Shown here: positions 1 through 12,518 of the stretch, in pieces
Layout: each line of letters opens with the position of its first letter
Numbering within the stretch: position 1 is the first letter of the stretch
Assembly (NCBI RefSeq): GCF_000002995.4
Contig: NW_025062477.1
Location: 3,940,649-4,004,648, forward strand
Direction: 5' to 3'
Length of the DNA stretch: 64,000 bases
Origin: Brugia malayi
Lineage: Eukaryota > Nematoda > Chromadorea > Rhabditida > Onchocercidae
Notes under the pieces: generated by a model
The model's input: the letters and a program-made list of their open reading frames with translations, nothing else
Told to the model about the DNA's origin: nothing
Database searches by the model: none
Position numbers and translations under genes: made by a program

Positions 1-2491
1 ATTACTGACTCAGTGATAATTACAATATTTACACATTTTTATTACTCTAGTACTAGAAATATTAAATTAAAGGTAATAATTACTGATATGTTTTCATAAA
101 TTCAGACTAAATTATTTTCAAATTTATTTATTTATTTATTTTTCTTAAATTTTAAATTATCTACAACGAGCCATTAACAGAACATCACATAAGAAATTAA
201 TTTTCTGTGTTTATTTCATAAAATTGTTTTACTTTCTTGTATTGTTACACAAAATTTTCATAGCTTTTGTGATGTTTGGCATAAAATTGATTTGTTTTTT
301 TTTTTTAAATTGTTCAAATGTTTACTTATTTATTTTACTAAAATATATTTTAATTATGAAGTCATGCTGCATTGATCTCAGATGTGTACAGATTTTTTTT
401 TTTTAATTCGTTCTTTCTTTTGCTTAATTTAATTATTCTATAATTTTTTTTTTAACTCATTACTTTTTCTTTTTTTTTTTTTGCAATTTAAACTTCTTAT
501 AATCATTCTTTTCTTTTCCTTTTTCTGTCTAATTTATTACATTTTTTTTTTTAAAATATATTTGTAATACTTGTCGAGATATGTCTTTTTTTTTTTTGAA
601 ATTTAATTTAATTTGAAAATAAAATATTTTCGTTTCAAAAATACAAAGCAATGACAACAAAAATTATTCGAAATAATGAAAATTTATGGTTTAATGAATT
701 ATATTTAGCTGAAAATTTGAAATAGTGTAAACAAATAATTAAACAATTTTTATTTACAATATAACAAATATATATAATTAAACATTTTTATTATAACAAA
801 TAATTAAACATTGTTATTTAATAATAGTAAAAAAAAAGTAATACAAATAACAAATAATTAAACATTTTTTATATTTATTAAAAAAAATTAAAAAAAAAAA
901 AACCAAATTCCGGAAAATTTATTTTCCGATAATCAATTCAATCAGTATCTAACAATAAAATTGTTATTATTGTTATGCTTAACAGAGAATAGACACACAT
1001 TTGTCATTATTTCCACGTGATTTAAATTTTAAAATTTATGATTCTATTGATTGAAATATTTGAAAAAAAAAAAAGAAAAATGTGTCAAAGTTGTCTTTCA
1101 ATAACTTCAATGATTCACAGTGACAAAACTTTGCCATAAAGCCTATCTGTCTCTTTTCGTTTCACTTCCCTCTTCTATTTGTGATAAAAAATTTTCATCA
1201 AACTTTTCAAATAAATATTTCAATACCAACTTACTTACTTATAGCTATTGATAAATGATAAATTGATGATAAAATTTCATGATAAAGTCTCATTGATAAA
1301 ATTTACAAATTGCAATAACATTTTAAGCAAATGGAAATGAGTAATTTAATTATTCAAAATAAACCATAATTTCATTACAAATCATAAAACTGAATGACGA
1401 AAGAGAGAAAAGATTGTTGACAATCCTTTCTTTGCTTCATTCAGGCGTTATTGTCGCTGTTGTTATTTATATTGACATGTCCTCTGTCACCATTCATCCC
1501 TCTTCTCTGTCACCATTTCTTGACTGTTAGCAAGTGTAAGAAGACAGAGGAAGAGGACATAAAAGCATTGATGTCAACATATATACTAACCCTTACCTGT
1601 CTGCTTCTATAGGTATATGTACCTGATCGATTCACTCTTGATTGAATTTACTGCAGGTAGAAGGTTATCAGAGACAACAGGTAGCAGCAATTTTACCTTT
1701 CTCATTTGCTTCTATCTTTTTTTAATCGATTTTTTTTTTTTGTTTATTTTTTGTTTTCATTTTTTTCAACGCCATATTCGTTTTTAATGTTAAATAATGC
1801 TGCTATAATAACATTTACATTGTTTTGTTTTTTCCAACTTATCTTTTATAATAAAATTATTAGAAAATAGAAAACACCTGGAATAATTCATTTAATATAA
1901 TCAAAAATACTTATTGCAAAATTTTGAAAAAAAAATTGAAAGAATTTTAATTAGAATTGCGAAGTTATGAAGTGTTATTTTCAGTGATTAAATAAGCTTT
2001 ATATTAACTTTAAGCTTTTTTTTTTTTTAAGTTTAAATTATTTACAAATGAAAAAATTAGATATCATTCATGCTAATTAGTATTAAGCAAATTTACGAAA
2101 TGCCTAATAATTTTAAAATTTATAAATATAAAAGAAAAGATTTTCTTGAAAAAAAAAAAGAAATTTCACTTAAAATTTGCCAGATATTATTTAGAAATAT
2201 ATTTAATATATAGGATTTTTCATTCTTATTAAAAAGTTGAAATTAATTTGGACTGCTGATGATAACATTTGAAATTCGAAACCTTTTCTTTTCTTTTCTT
2301 TTTTCCTTTTAACATTTTCTCTTTGCATTTATAACTTTTTTCTTTCTTACAAATTATATTTATCATCGATTTATATATTATTTTCCATGAAAATTTTGAA
2401 AATTTTAAGTAATAAAATGGAATTTTTTTAAATTTAATTATTTTTTCGATAAAACATCAACGAAAAAAGAAAAGAAAAAAGGAAATCAATA
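1..2491. other. AT-rich 5' flank of the exchanger gene, no gene seen
   Basis: No open frame here looks like a protein, and the short frames are T- or A-run artefacts. The stretch presumably contains the promoter and 5' UTR of the exchanger that starts at 2492. The only structured part I see is an imperfect inverted repeat at about 1472-1577, described under findings. The rest is poly(T)/poly(A)-rich spacer. Confidence 0.6.
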
Positions 2492-5400
2492 ATGAATGGT
2501 CAATTTGAACGAATGATAAATCTGACAAGAGAAGAATGCAAGGATGGTATTATCATATCAGCTATATCAATTTCCTTATCAAATAGTATTCTATATTTTC
2601 TTGCATTGTTATATTGCTTCTTAGGTACTGCAATTGTTGCAGATATTTTTATGTGTTCCATAGAAAGAATTACCTCATCAACAAGGTTAGTTTAATTAAA
2701 TTATCAGCAAAAAAAAAAAAAAAAAGATATTAATTATTTAAATATTTTACATTAAAGAACTTTTAAAAAATTATTAATAAAAAAAACAGTTTTTAGGAAT
2801 TATTTTGATAAATGATAAGTGATAAGTATTTATACTAGTGCATAAATAAGTATATTAGATAAATGATAAGATAATTTGATAAATGAATTTAAGGAAGGTT
2901 AAATTAAAACACTCAATAAGAAATGATTCAATGAATGAAACTGTTGATGAAGGTGTAAAAGTACGGATTTGGAATCCAACTGTAGCAAATTTAAGTTTAA
3001 TGGTATGTTTTTTTTTTTTTTAATTTATAACTTTTATATTTATCATTAAATCTTAAAAAAAAATTTATATTTATTATTAAATTTGTAAATATAACTGTAA
3101 AAAAAACAATAACATTGAATGAAAATTTATAAAATTGAAAATAAACAATGAAAATTTATAAAATTCATCAAAATATTTGCCTTCGTTTTCAGCTTTTTTT
3201 TGTATTTTAATATTTTATTTATTTAATTTGCAAAAAAAAATTACATTATTTAGGCATTGGGAAGCAGTGCACCAGAAATTTTACTTTCAATAATTGAAAT
3301 TACAGCTAATCATTTTCAAATTGGTGAACTTGGACCTGGCACTATTATTGGTTTGTTTGTTTGTTTGTTGTTTTCTTAAAGTGTAAAATTTTCAAAAACA
3401 ATTATTTTTAATGAAATATATTTGCATGAAGTAAGTCTGAAAATGATTGAAATCTGGGAAGCACTTTTTTTTTTTCTTTGCAGATTTAAGTAAATTTTTT
3501 TTTTTTAATCTAAAATTTTTACTTTCTTTAATTTTTGTAGAGAGACAATAACTAAGATAAAATGTATAATTAAAATGTCGAATATGTAAACTTTATTAGT
3601 TTACAGGTTTATTAATTTTTTTTTTAAACTTTATTAGTTAGTTTTTAATTTTATTAATTGGTTTATTAGTTTAACAGTTTTTTTCTTTAACTTTACTAAT
3701 TAGTTTTTAATTTTATTAATTAATTTACAGGTTCAGCAGCATTTAATTTATTATGTATCACAGCTGTATGTGTCATAGCTGTGTCATCACCAACAGTTAA
3801 ACGAATTCAAGAGAAATTCGTTTTTGCTACAACAACATTATTTAGCTGTTTGGCATATATCTGGCTTTTAATTGTATGAATTTAATTTCCTTTTAAAACT
3901 ATCTTTTCTTCTTATTTAAACTCTTTTGTGATAGATTTTCCAGTCTTTAATTAAATTACCTAAGTAGGTAATTAATTAAAGATTAACAATATGCTTAATT
4001 ATTGATGATTTATTAGCATGCTGATAACAATAGTTTGTATAAATAAATTTGTTAAAAGATACTTATTTAATTTACATTCCTGATTGAAGTATTATTTTTC
4101 CGGAACGACAAATCAACAAGACGAAATAATATTTTTCAATAATTGTTGCTATTTTTTAAATTATAATTTTGAAAAAAAAATTTTTTTGAAACTTTATTGC
4201 AGATATTGATTGTGATATCACCGAATATTGTAGAATTATGGGAAGCAGTAGTGACATTTGGTCTTTTCTTTGTTTTAATAATTGTCGCATACTTGATGGA
4301 TATTAAAATTTGGAGAAATAACAAAGCTCACCAAAACGAGGAATATCAAATTGATGATACAGATGATGAGAAATATAAAGATGACGATATTGATAAATAT
4401 CTTAGAAAATTTGCTAGCGAAATGGAATTCGAAAATAATATGGTATTTATTGTTAACTAATCTCTGAAAGTGTTTTTTTTTTTTTTTTTTTTTATTTAGA
4501 AATCTTTAAAATAACATTTTGTTAAAATTGTTATACATGAAATAAAAATAGTTTAGATTTAATTTGCTAGTTTAAACTTTTGAAAGGATGTAATTTTGAT
4601 TGCTTTTTAAAAGTTTAGATTAATTTTATCATCATCATTTTATGATATTTGGCTTTTAATTTTAAAAAAAAATTTTTTTTAAATTAAGAATATGATGAGA
4701 TGAAATAATTGAAACAATTAATTTCGTTTTAAAATTTTTAATATCATTTTCAGGTTAAAGCAATGAATGAAGTAAGCAATCATAAAGCATTACGTTATAT
4801 ATTACGATGGATTTCACGAGTTTATCCTGACCTTTCACCTCATGAACAATCCAAATTATTAGCTTCCAAATTAAGATATATGCAGGTATTTTGTTATTTC
4901 ATATATTTTTCATAATTAATTTAATTGTTTGATTTATAGAGTGAACTAGGAATTAAGAATATGATGAGATGAATGTTTTATCTTATTATTTAGATCAATT
5001 AATTAATTACTGATCAGTTCAAAAATTGTTGTATTAATTGTATCTAATAGTAATCTTTATTTCAGTAAGACGCAAGATTATGACTTGTTTAATTTCAATT
5101 TTAAGTTACTCTGATAAAAAATGTAATCAGTTTTATGACTTATTTAATTTCAATTTTAAGTTACTCTGATAAAAAATGTAATCAGTTTTATGACTTATTT
5201 AATTTCAATTTTAAGTTACTCTGATAAAAAATGTAATCAGTTTTATGACTTATTTAATTTCAATTTTAAGTTACTCTGATAAAAAATGTAATCAGTTTTA
5301 TGACTTATTCAATTTCAATTTTAAGTAACTGATATGATCAATTTTTAGACTCATAGTCGTTTCTGGTATCGCCTTCAAGTGATACGAAAATTAACTGCTT

Positions 5401-8400
5401 CCATTCGAAAAATAGATTTGAAATGGAATTCCAAAAAAATGCTGGAAGAAGCTGACAGAGTAAAAAAAGCATCAGAAAGTGAATTCTTATATTTTTTCCA
5501 AAAATTCAAAATGCATTTTATTATCATATATTGTCCTTAAGTAATTTAATCTTTGAGTTACAGTTGGTGAAACGATAGAATTTTCTGCTCGCGTATATTC
5601 AATTGCTAAAGAAAGCACTAAAGTTATGCTAAGAGTAAGTTTACTGCCTTATAATATAATTAATTTTATTAAGTATGATTAGTTGTCATCAAAATTGGTG
5701 ACAAAACGTCTGTCAAAAAGTTTGATATACTTCTGATATACTTACTACTACTATCTGATTAGCATCACTTAATAAAATACTAAAATGTCACAAAACCATG
5801 ACAGAACTTACATTTATGAAAATATCTGACTGAGAAGATTTAAGTTTTTGTAAAGTTTATTTAAAATTTTTTTTTGCAGATTATTCGACATGAGCCAACC
5901 AATAAAACAATTGCATTTCACTATTCGACAAAAAATGGTTTAGCCAAAAAAGATGTTCATTTTCTATCAAAATCAGAAACTGTAAGTAAAATGTTTTTTT
6001 GAAAAATTACAAATATTGTTTGAATTACAATAAAATACATTGTATTTTATTAAATAATTTATTTTCTTAGAACAAATTTATGAAATTTGTATTAAATGAA
6101 ATTCTAATTCATTTAAAAATTTCAAATTAACAAAAATTAGTATTATTTTAGGTACAATTTAAATCAGGTGAAAAGATCAAAGAAATTTACATAGATTTGG
6201 TCGAAGGTGCAATATGGCAAATTGGTGATATCTTCTACGTTCGTTTGAAATTGGTAGGAAATTTTATAGGTAGGATTAATTTTTTAGCAATATAATTTCT
6301 CGTTCTAGAAACGATTTAAAATAATATTAAAATAATATTCTATATAGTGGTTTTGAGCAATTCAGTGATTTTATTTGTTGCAAAATTAACAATTACTAAT
6401 ATTTATTCATAATCTTAAAAATTTTTATTATTACTTTCAAAGAATTTCAAACTTTTTAAAGCTATAGATATATCAATAGTTGTAGTTGATTAATTTGTTT
6501 TAAATTTTAAATTTGATTAATTTATAGCTTGAAAGTGATCAAAAAAATATAATTGGAGAGATAAATGTTGCAAGAGTTCAATTCATTGATAATTCTTCAA
6601 CTTTAATCACTAAACCAGTCGTACAATTTGTCAAAAATAATTATGTAAGACTTTTTTTTTTTTTCGAGAATTGTTTAAAAAACTAAAAATTATAAAAAAA
6701 AAAAAAAAAAACTATAAAAAAGACAGTTGATTAATTCATTTATAAATTTCTTATTTTAGATTGTGAAAGAAAATCAAAAATATGTACGAGCTTTTGTCAC
6801 CTGTGTTGGTTATCATAATGAATGCAAATTATTCAATGTATATTATGAAACAGAAGCTGTCACAGCTAAATGTGACAAAGATTATAAAGGAATTAGTAAT
6901 GGTATATTAACATTTATGAATAATGAATATGAGAAATATATCGATGTAAGAATATATGATGATATGAATGAAGAAAAAGATGAAACATTTAATATACATT
7001 TGATCGCTTCATCAGCGGATGGTAAATGATATTAATTAGTAATTTTATTTTTTTTTTTTCATTAATTTAACAAAAGAAAAAAAAATACATTTGTTTATAT
7101 ATTCATTGTAATAAAATTTACATTTTGTACAATTCTTAAAATAATTAAATTTAGTAATTAAAATTGAAATAATTTAAAATAATTAAAATAATCTTAAAAA
7201 AACTTTTTTTTTTCTCAGATGTAACAATTGGGCCAAATAAATGTGCTGTAATTACAATTATATGTGATGATAATGTATTAAAAAATATGATGAATATACG
7301 AAAATTAACATCATATTACTTTAAGCAAGCAACATATAAATCTAATACATGGCTAGAACATGTAAGTTTCTTTTTTTTAAATATATATCAGTTATTTAAG
7401 TATATAAGTTTAATAGATCGATTATATGCCAATTATTTAAACATATAAGTTTAATAGATCAACCATACATCAATTATTTAAATATTAAAGTTTAATAGAT
7501 CAATCATATATCAGTTATTTAAATATGCAAGTTTAATAGATCAATCATATATCAATTATTTAAATATATAAGTTTAATAGTCAATCTTATATCAATTATT
7601 TAAATATTAAAGTTTAATAGATCAATTATCAAAGATTATTTCATAAAATTATTTTCAATAAATTATATAATCTTCAATTGTTATATTTTATGCAATTCGA
7701 TTATGCTAATTTTCATTCCAATGAGATAATTTTTTAGCTTATTCAAGCGACAAGTGTTAATGCTGGTGATATTGAGAATGCAACATTGATAGATTGTATC
7801 CTTCATATTTTATCATTTCCATGGAAAGTTATAGCTGCGTTAATACCGCCGATCACAATTCTCGGCGGATGGTTATCCTTCTTTTGTGCGCTAATTGTAA
7901 TTGGCTTTATCACTGCTATCATAGGTTAATTTTGTTAATTACTTTAATTTTTGATTTTTTCTTTTGTTAATTACACTAATTATTTTGCAAATTTTAGGTT
8001 AATCGTTTTTTTTTTTTTTTTTTTTTATTCTTAAATACTATTACTTTTGTACAGTGATAAAATTTTTTGAGAAAATTTCTTTTTGAAAGAAATCAATTTT
8101 GTAAAATTATAAATTCAGGTGATCTAGCGAGCATACTTGGTTGTATGATTGGTTTAAAAGATGCTATTACAGCAATAACTTTAGTTGCATTAGGTACCAG
8201 TTTACCGGATACATTTGCATCAAAAATTGCAGCTGAAAATGTATGTTTTAATTACTTTTTAAATTTTCATTTACAACATTTACAATTCACTTAATCAGTT
8301 CATTTAGTATATTTCTATTGACTTATTATCAATATAATACATACCTTGAATTTTTCATCATACTGTTATGACAAAGTAATTTAACTAACATTCCTTCTAG

Positions 8401-9136
8401 TAAATGTAATTATTTGTACAAAATTGTGAAAAAAAAATTTTTTTCTTCAATGATTAATTTATCAAAAAGTCAATCTCTTGAATATGTACGTATTTTTTTC
8501 TTTTTTTTTTTTTCTTACATTATTTCAGTTGAAATTTTAAAAAACATTTAGGATGCCACAGCTGATAATGCCATCGGTAATATAACAGGTTCTAATGCAG
8601 TAAATGTATTCCTTGGACTTGGCTTACCATGGACTATTGCTGCTATATATTGGTCCACTAAAAATGAGCCATTTATTGTTAATGCTGGCAACTTAGGCTT
8701 CAGGTTCTTGTATAATTTTATTAGTTTAAGTTGTGTAATTTTATTAGTACAACTTAAACTAACGTACGCTATAACCTCTTTTTTTCATAAAGTTAAAAAA
8801 AAAAAAAAAAAAACTAACGTGCGCTATAACCTCTTTAGTTCAGAAATTAAAAAAAATTGTATGAATTATTACCTTTAACCTATTATCATAATTTATAAAA
8901 TTCAAATTTGCTCATATTATTCCTATCATAATAATTTTAGTGTTGCAATATTCATGGCTACATCTGTAATTTGCATACTATTGCTAATAGCTCGAAGAAT
9001 TTTGGCATTTTTTGGAAAAGGAGAACTTGGAGGTCCAATAGGACCAAAAATTCTCAGTGCTTTGATTCTCATTATTCTTTGGTTAAGTTATATATTGTTA
9101 TCAACTTTACAGACCTATAATTACATTTCTGTTTAA
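2492..9136 (+). CDS. ncx: NCX-type sodium/calcium exchanger, 17 exons, about 832 aa
   Basis: Plasma-membrane antiporter that exports Ca2+ in exchange for Na+. Exons: 2492-2685, 2894-3002, 3254-3350, 3731-3873, 4203-4442, 4754-4885, 5349-5478, 5564-5634, 5880-5981, 6152-6253, 6528-6644, 6760-7021, 7219-7361, 7738-7924, 8119-8240, 8552-8703, 8941-9136; all phases agree. The alpha-1 repeat is [15 protein letters not shown] in exon 3, running into GSAAFN in exon 4. The alpha-2 repeat is GLKDAITAI then [13 protein letters not shown] in exon 15. Exons 8-13 encode two Calx-beta-like domains in the cytosolic loop, and exons 14-17 the C-terminal membrane helices. The alpha motifs are NCX-like rather than NCKX-like. 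The first exon begins shortly before the usual CKDGI motif and shows no signal peptide, so a further 5' exon is possible. The first Calx-beta domain lacks its usual acidic cluster (see findings). Confidence 0.9.
5080..5330. repeat. 55-bp tandem repeat, about 4.6 copies, in exchanger intron 6
   Basis: Units start at 5080, 5135, 5190, 5245 and 5300, each beginning ATGACTTATTTAATTTC with one or two changes. The array ends 19 bases before exon 7 (5349), so it lies in the region of the branch point and polypyrimidine tract. The copies are nearly identical, which suggests recent amplification. Confidence 0.9.
7380..7626. repeat. Degenerate 41-bp tandem repeat, about 6 copies, in exchanger intron 13
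   Basis: The unit is close to ATATATCAATTATTTAAATA followed by TATAAGTTTAATAGATCAATC, repeated about six times with substitutions and small deletions. It starts about 19 bases after the donor at 7362. It is more diverged than the array in intron 6. Confidence 0.8.
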
Positions 9137-10815
9137 TACAGTTATGCAATATTCTAATGAATCACTTTGAAAATTGAAGAATTCACTTTTGTAGCTTTTT
9201 TTTTCTAAAAAATTTAGCAAAAAAAAAAGAAAAGATAAAAACAGTTGATTAAATTAAGATGTATTGCAGTAATTATCATTTCATTGGTCAATTTGAAATC
9301 AGTAATGTGTTATTGTCTCTTAAACTTCATACCAGAATCTCATCATTTTGCTTCCATTATTTGTTTTATCGCAGCATTTTGCAGCATTTATACTTCAAAG
9401 CTTATTATGCATATTTGCAATCTTCTAATAATACTTCCATGCTTTAATTATTGCCATTCTTGCATTTTGCTAAATGAAATAATGAGTGAAAATTAAATAA
9501 ATATTTACTTAATATAGTATCAAAGTAGCAATATTATATGATCAACAGATAACAAGAGTTAGAGATTGCATGAACTGTAAAAAAAAAAAATAAATTGATT
9601 ACAACATTGAAAATTAACCATGGGATCGAAATATGAAATAAAATCAACTTTTGAATATCTCACAATAGTGTGAAGTTTTTTTTCCAAACTTCGAAACATT
9701 TCGTTTCATAGTGTAATATTTAAAAATTGATATGGCATAAAAAATCTTTACCTCAAACGAGAACAACGCATTACTGATTGAAGTTAAGAACTGATTCAAT
9801 CACACATGAAAATTCAAAAAAAAAAACAATTGTTGACTGTGTCAGAATTTTTTGAAATCATTTTTTCTATTAATAAGAATTCATTTTTTTAATCGATAAC
9901 TTGCCTTAAAGATCTCGTTGAATATTATGACAATATGAAACTAAAAAAAAAAAAAAAGAAAATTGTAAAGAATTATCTAATATATAAGAATTTATGTGAC
10001 ATCATGAAATGTGCTTACAAATTTTCTAAAAGCTCTAAGTGGTACTGATTTTTAAAAGAAGATAATGAACAAAATCAAAATAAAATTTACCATTTCATGA
10101 TAAATTCAATCATACTCTCCAATTTTCGAAGGAAATTGTAGATGAGTTCAAAAACCTGAAGTAAATTGCTAATGAGGGGCTGTTCTGTTTGTCGAGAATC
10201 TTGAAATTCTTTCAATACACAAATATAATCTAATCTATAAAACATCAAAACTTTAACAATCTACTGGACACATTGAAAACAATATCTCTTCTGCTATCTT
10301 AAAAAAACTTGTAATTTTGATTCTGACTTATTCAGAAAGCATTTCTTTTTCAGGTCAACAATTACAGCTCCTTTTAAGCTCTTTTATTTGCCCTATAAAA
10401 CCGTTCCTGTGAAAATTTAAAGTTTCTATAAAATTTAATACTATCCTAAGTTTATTCCGTTTCTCTAAAATACAAAAGACTGAAAACATGAAACAATGGG
10501 ATAATTTGCTATAGAAATAAACCAAGTTGCAAAACACTTACATATTATTATGTTAATTTCTGTTATTTTCAGTCTTATTTAATATTACCATACATATTTT
10601 TATCAAACCAAAGCAATAACACGCAAACACACGCACGTGAAGCATTCACACGTACATATTATTAGTATCGCTTAAGGAGAATTTTTAAAAAACTATAGAG
10701 CTACAAAATACGACAGTTTTTGAAGCTGGCAATATGCCAATAAAGCATAGCACTTTTGGACTTTTGGGTAGAATTTGGACATGGATGGTTGTTTATGTGT
10801 GGGCAATGGTGATTT
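9137..10815. other. Intergenic, no gene seen
   Basis: Spacer between the exchanger stop and the rps-12 upstream repeat. Several open frames of about 60-80 codons occur, for example 9245-9496 and 10355-10537 on the minus strand. They are rich in Phe, Leu, Cys and Ser and resemble no family I know. The exchanger 3' UTR must lie in its first part, but I could not fix a poly(A) signal. Confidence 0.6.
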
Positions 10816-11167
10816 GATTAGCTGATAATTGATATGATAATTTCAGTGCTGTTTAGGTTGATTAGCTGATAATTGATATGATAATTTCAGTGCTGTTTAG
10901 GTTGATTAGCTGATAATTGATATGATAATTTCAGTGCTGTTTAGGTTGATTAGCTGATAATTGATATGATAATTTCAGTGCTGTTTAGGTTGATTAGCTG
11001 ATAATTGATATGATAATTTCAGTGCTGTTTAGGTTGATTAGCTGATAATTGATATGATAATTTCGATGCTGTTTAGGTTGATTGGCTGATAATTGATATG
11101 ATAAGTTCAGTGCTGTTTAGGTTGATTAGCTGATAATTGATATGATAATTTCAGTATTCCTTTAGGT
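10816..11167. repeat. 44-bp minisatellite, 8 copies, upstream of rps-12
   Basis: Units start at 10816, 10860, 10904, 10948, 10992, 11036, 11080 and 11124, with the core GATTAGCTGATAATTGATAT GATAATTTCAGTGCTGTTTAGGTT. Most copies are identical and the last one drifts. Almost every unit contains ATAATTTCAG, a good match to the nematode 3' splice-site consensus, and TGATAA, a GATA-type site. The array ends about 53 bases before the inferred rps-12 start codon. Confidence 0.95.
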
Positions 11168-11219
11168 TTGATTAGTTGGTAATTGATAGAGGTGCACTCA
11201 TCGAGGACAACTGCTGAAC

Positions 11220-12087
11220 ATGGAAGCAGGAGGGTTTGTAATTTGCAGTACAGTTTTATTTTTTCCAGAAATTCAAAATTTAAAGCTGTATAAAAATTTT
11301 TTTTTAACTAATTTAAAACTCTATTAAAGTCATAAATTAACTTACTTGCTTTTCATGATAGATTTTGCAGAGATGAGACACAAGTGCAAGTCCCACCAGC
11401 CGAAACAACAGCAGCTGCAGCAGACGAGAAATTAGATGTTAAAACTGCACTGCGAAGAGCTCTGAAATCAGCAATCGTTATGGATGGAGTAGCAAAAGGT
11501 CTTCATGAAGCTGCTAAAGCTCTTGATAAGTATAATTTTGAAATAACTTTAAACTTTCGCATTAAATTTTTTCTGTTTGTTTTCCGTTTCAGTCACTAAC
11601 TGTGAGCAGTAATGAATTGGAGTGGTGCTAAAACATAGACTGTTGAGTACCAATATAATTGAATATCACTGATTAAAAGCTTCAGGCGTCAGGCATATTT
11701 TTGTGTGTTGGCTGAGAATTGTGACGAGCCAATGTATGCAAAATTGGTGGAAGCATTATGCAGTGAACATCAGATACCTCTGATTAGAATTAAAGACAAA
11801 AAACAGCTGGGTGAATGGATTGGGCTATGCAAATACGATAAAGAGGGAAAAGCTCGAAAGGTTCAAATTTAACACGGATTTCTTAATCACTAAATAAAGT
11901 TGTATTGCTGTGGATTTCATCGTATTTCTTTTTCTATGGGTTTGCAAAGCTAAGTGCACAGTGAACGTATAGATAATTTATATTTTAGGTAGTGGGATGC
12001 TCGTGTGTAGTTGTTCGTGACTATGGCCAAGATGATGCCGCACGAGCATTTCTTCAGGAGTACTTTGATAGCCAAAAGAAGAGCTAA
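11220..12087 (+). CDS. rps-12: 40S ribosomal protein S12 (eS12), 148 aa
   Basis: Structural protein of the small ribosomal subunit (eS12, L7Ae-like fold). Exons: 11220-11233, 11371-11529, 11686-11860, 11989-12087; the phases fit and total 149 codons including the stop. The first exon is only 14 bases (MEAG plus two bases of a Gly codon). It was chosen because splicing it to 11371 gives [14 protein letters not shown], which resembles the known nematode N-terminus. Diagnostic stretches are [32 protein letters not shown] and VVGCS near the end. Length is normal for the family. A poly(A) signal follows at 12138. The 44-bp array upstream could supply SL trans-splice acceptors. Confidence 0.95.
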
Positions 12088-12137
12088 TGACTATTGTTTG
12101 TTTATTGTTTGTATTGAAGGAATCTTTTTGTTGATTC

Positions 12138-12143
12138 AATAAA
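12138..12143 (+). terminator. Poly(A) signal of rps-12
   Basis: AATAAA lies 51 bases after the rps-12 stop codon, at a normal distance for a compact nematode 3' UTR. Confidence 0.75.
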
Positions 12144-12509
12144 CTATCTCTAAAAATGTGTTTGTTACGCATGCAAGAAGTCTTTTCGCTAATAATTTTA
12201 TCGTAACAAAAAATAGAAGACTTATAACGTTCATGAAGAAAACTTCTCCAGTGTTTTGGATTGCAGCTAATGGTTTCTTACGTTTTCATAAATATAGGAT
12301 GTGTGGTTGTTTTCGTATTCTGGATGCATCTGTTGTTGGTATTCACGGGGGCATTCCATGGAGATTGGTAATTTTTCTGGAATGATGAAGGTTTGAATGA
12401 TTTGAAGCTACTGACAAAAAGTGTAGGCATGCGCGAATCTTTCTGGTTCTTAGCAAGTGGATGTTTTTTAGGGGAGTTGCGTACGATAAAAGTATCTGAA
12501 AAACTGTTA
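12144..12509. other. Spacer between rps-12 and the PBDC1 homologue
   Basis: About 370 bases with no convincing gene. The overlapping frames on both strands (12158-12385 plus, 12278-12589 minus) partly cover the real exon at 12519 and look like shadows. The length is compatible with an intercistronic region of a nematode operon. Confidence 0.5.
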
Positions 12510-12517
12510 TTTTGCAG
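12510..12517 (+). promoter_or_regulatory. Candidate spliced-leader acceptor for the PBDC1 homologue
   Basis: TTTTGCAG stands one base before the ATG at 12519. There is no upstream coding exon with a matching frame, so this 3' splice site most likely accepts a trans-spliced leader. That also supports 12519 as the start codon. Confidence 0.55.
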
Positions 12518-12518
12518 A

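Noticed and set aside
9245..9496. 83-codon frame after the exchanger
   Set aside because: Low-complexity hydrophobic sequence with no family resemblance and no supporting signals.
10816..11167. CRISPR-like array
   Set aside because: The repeats are directly adjacent with no unique spacers, and the DNA is eukaryotic; it is a minisatellite.
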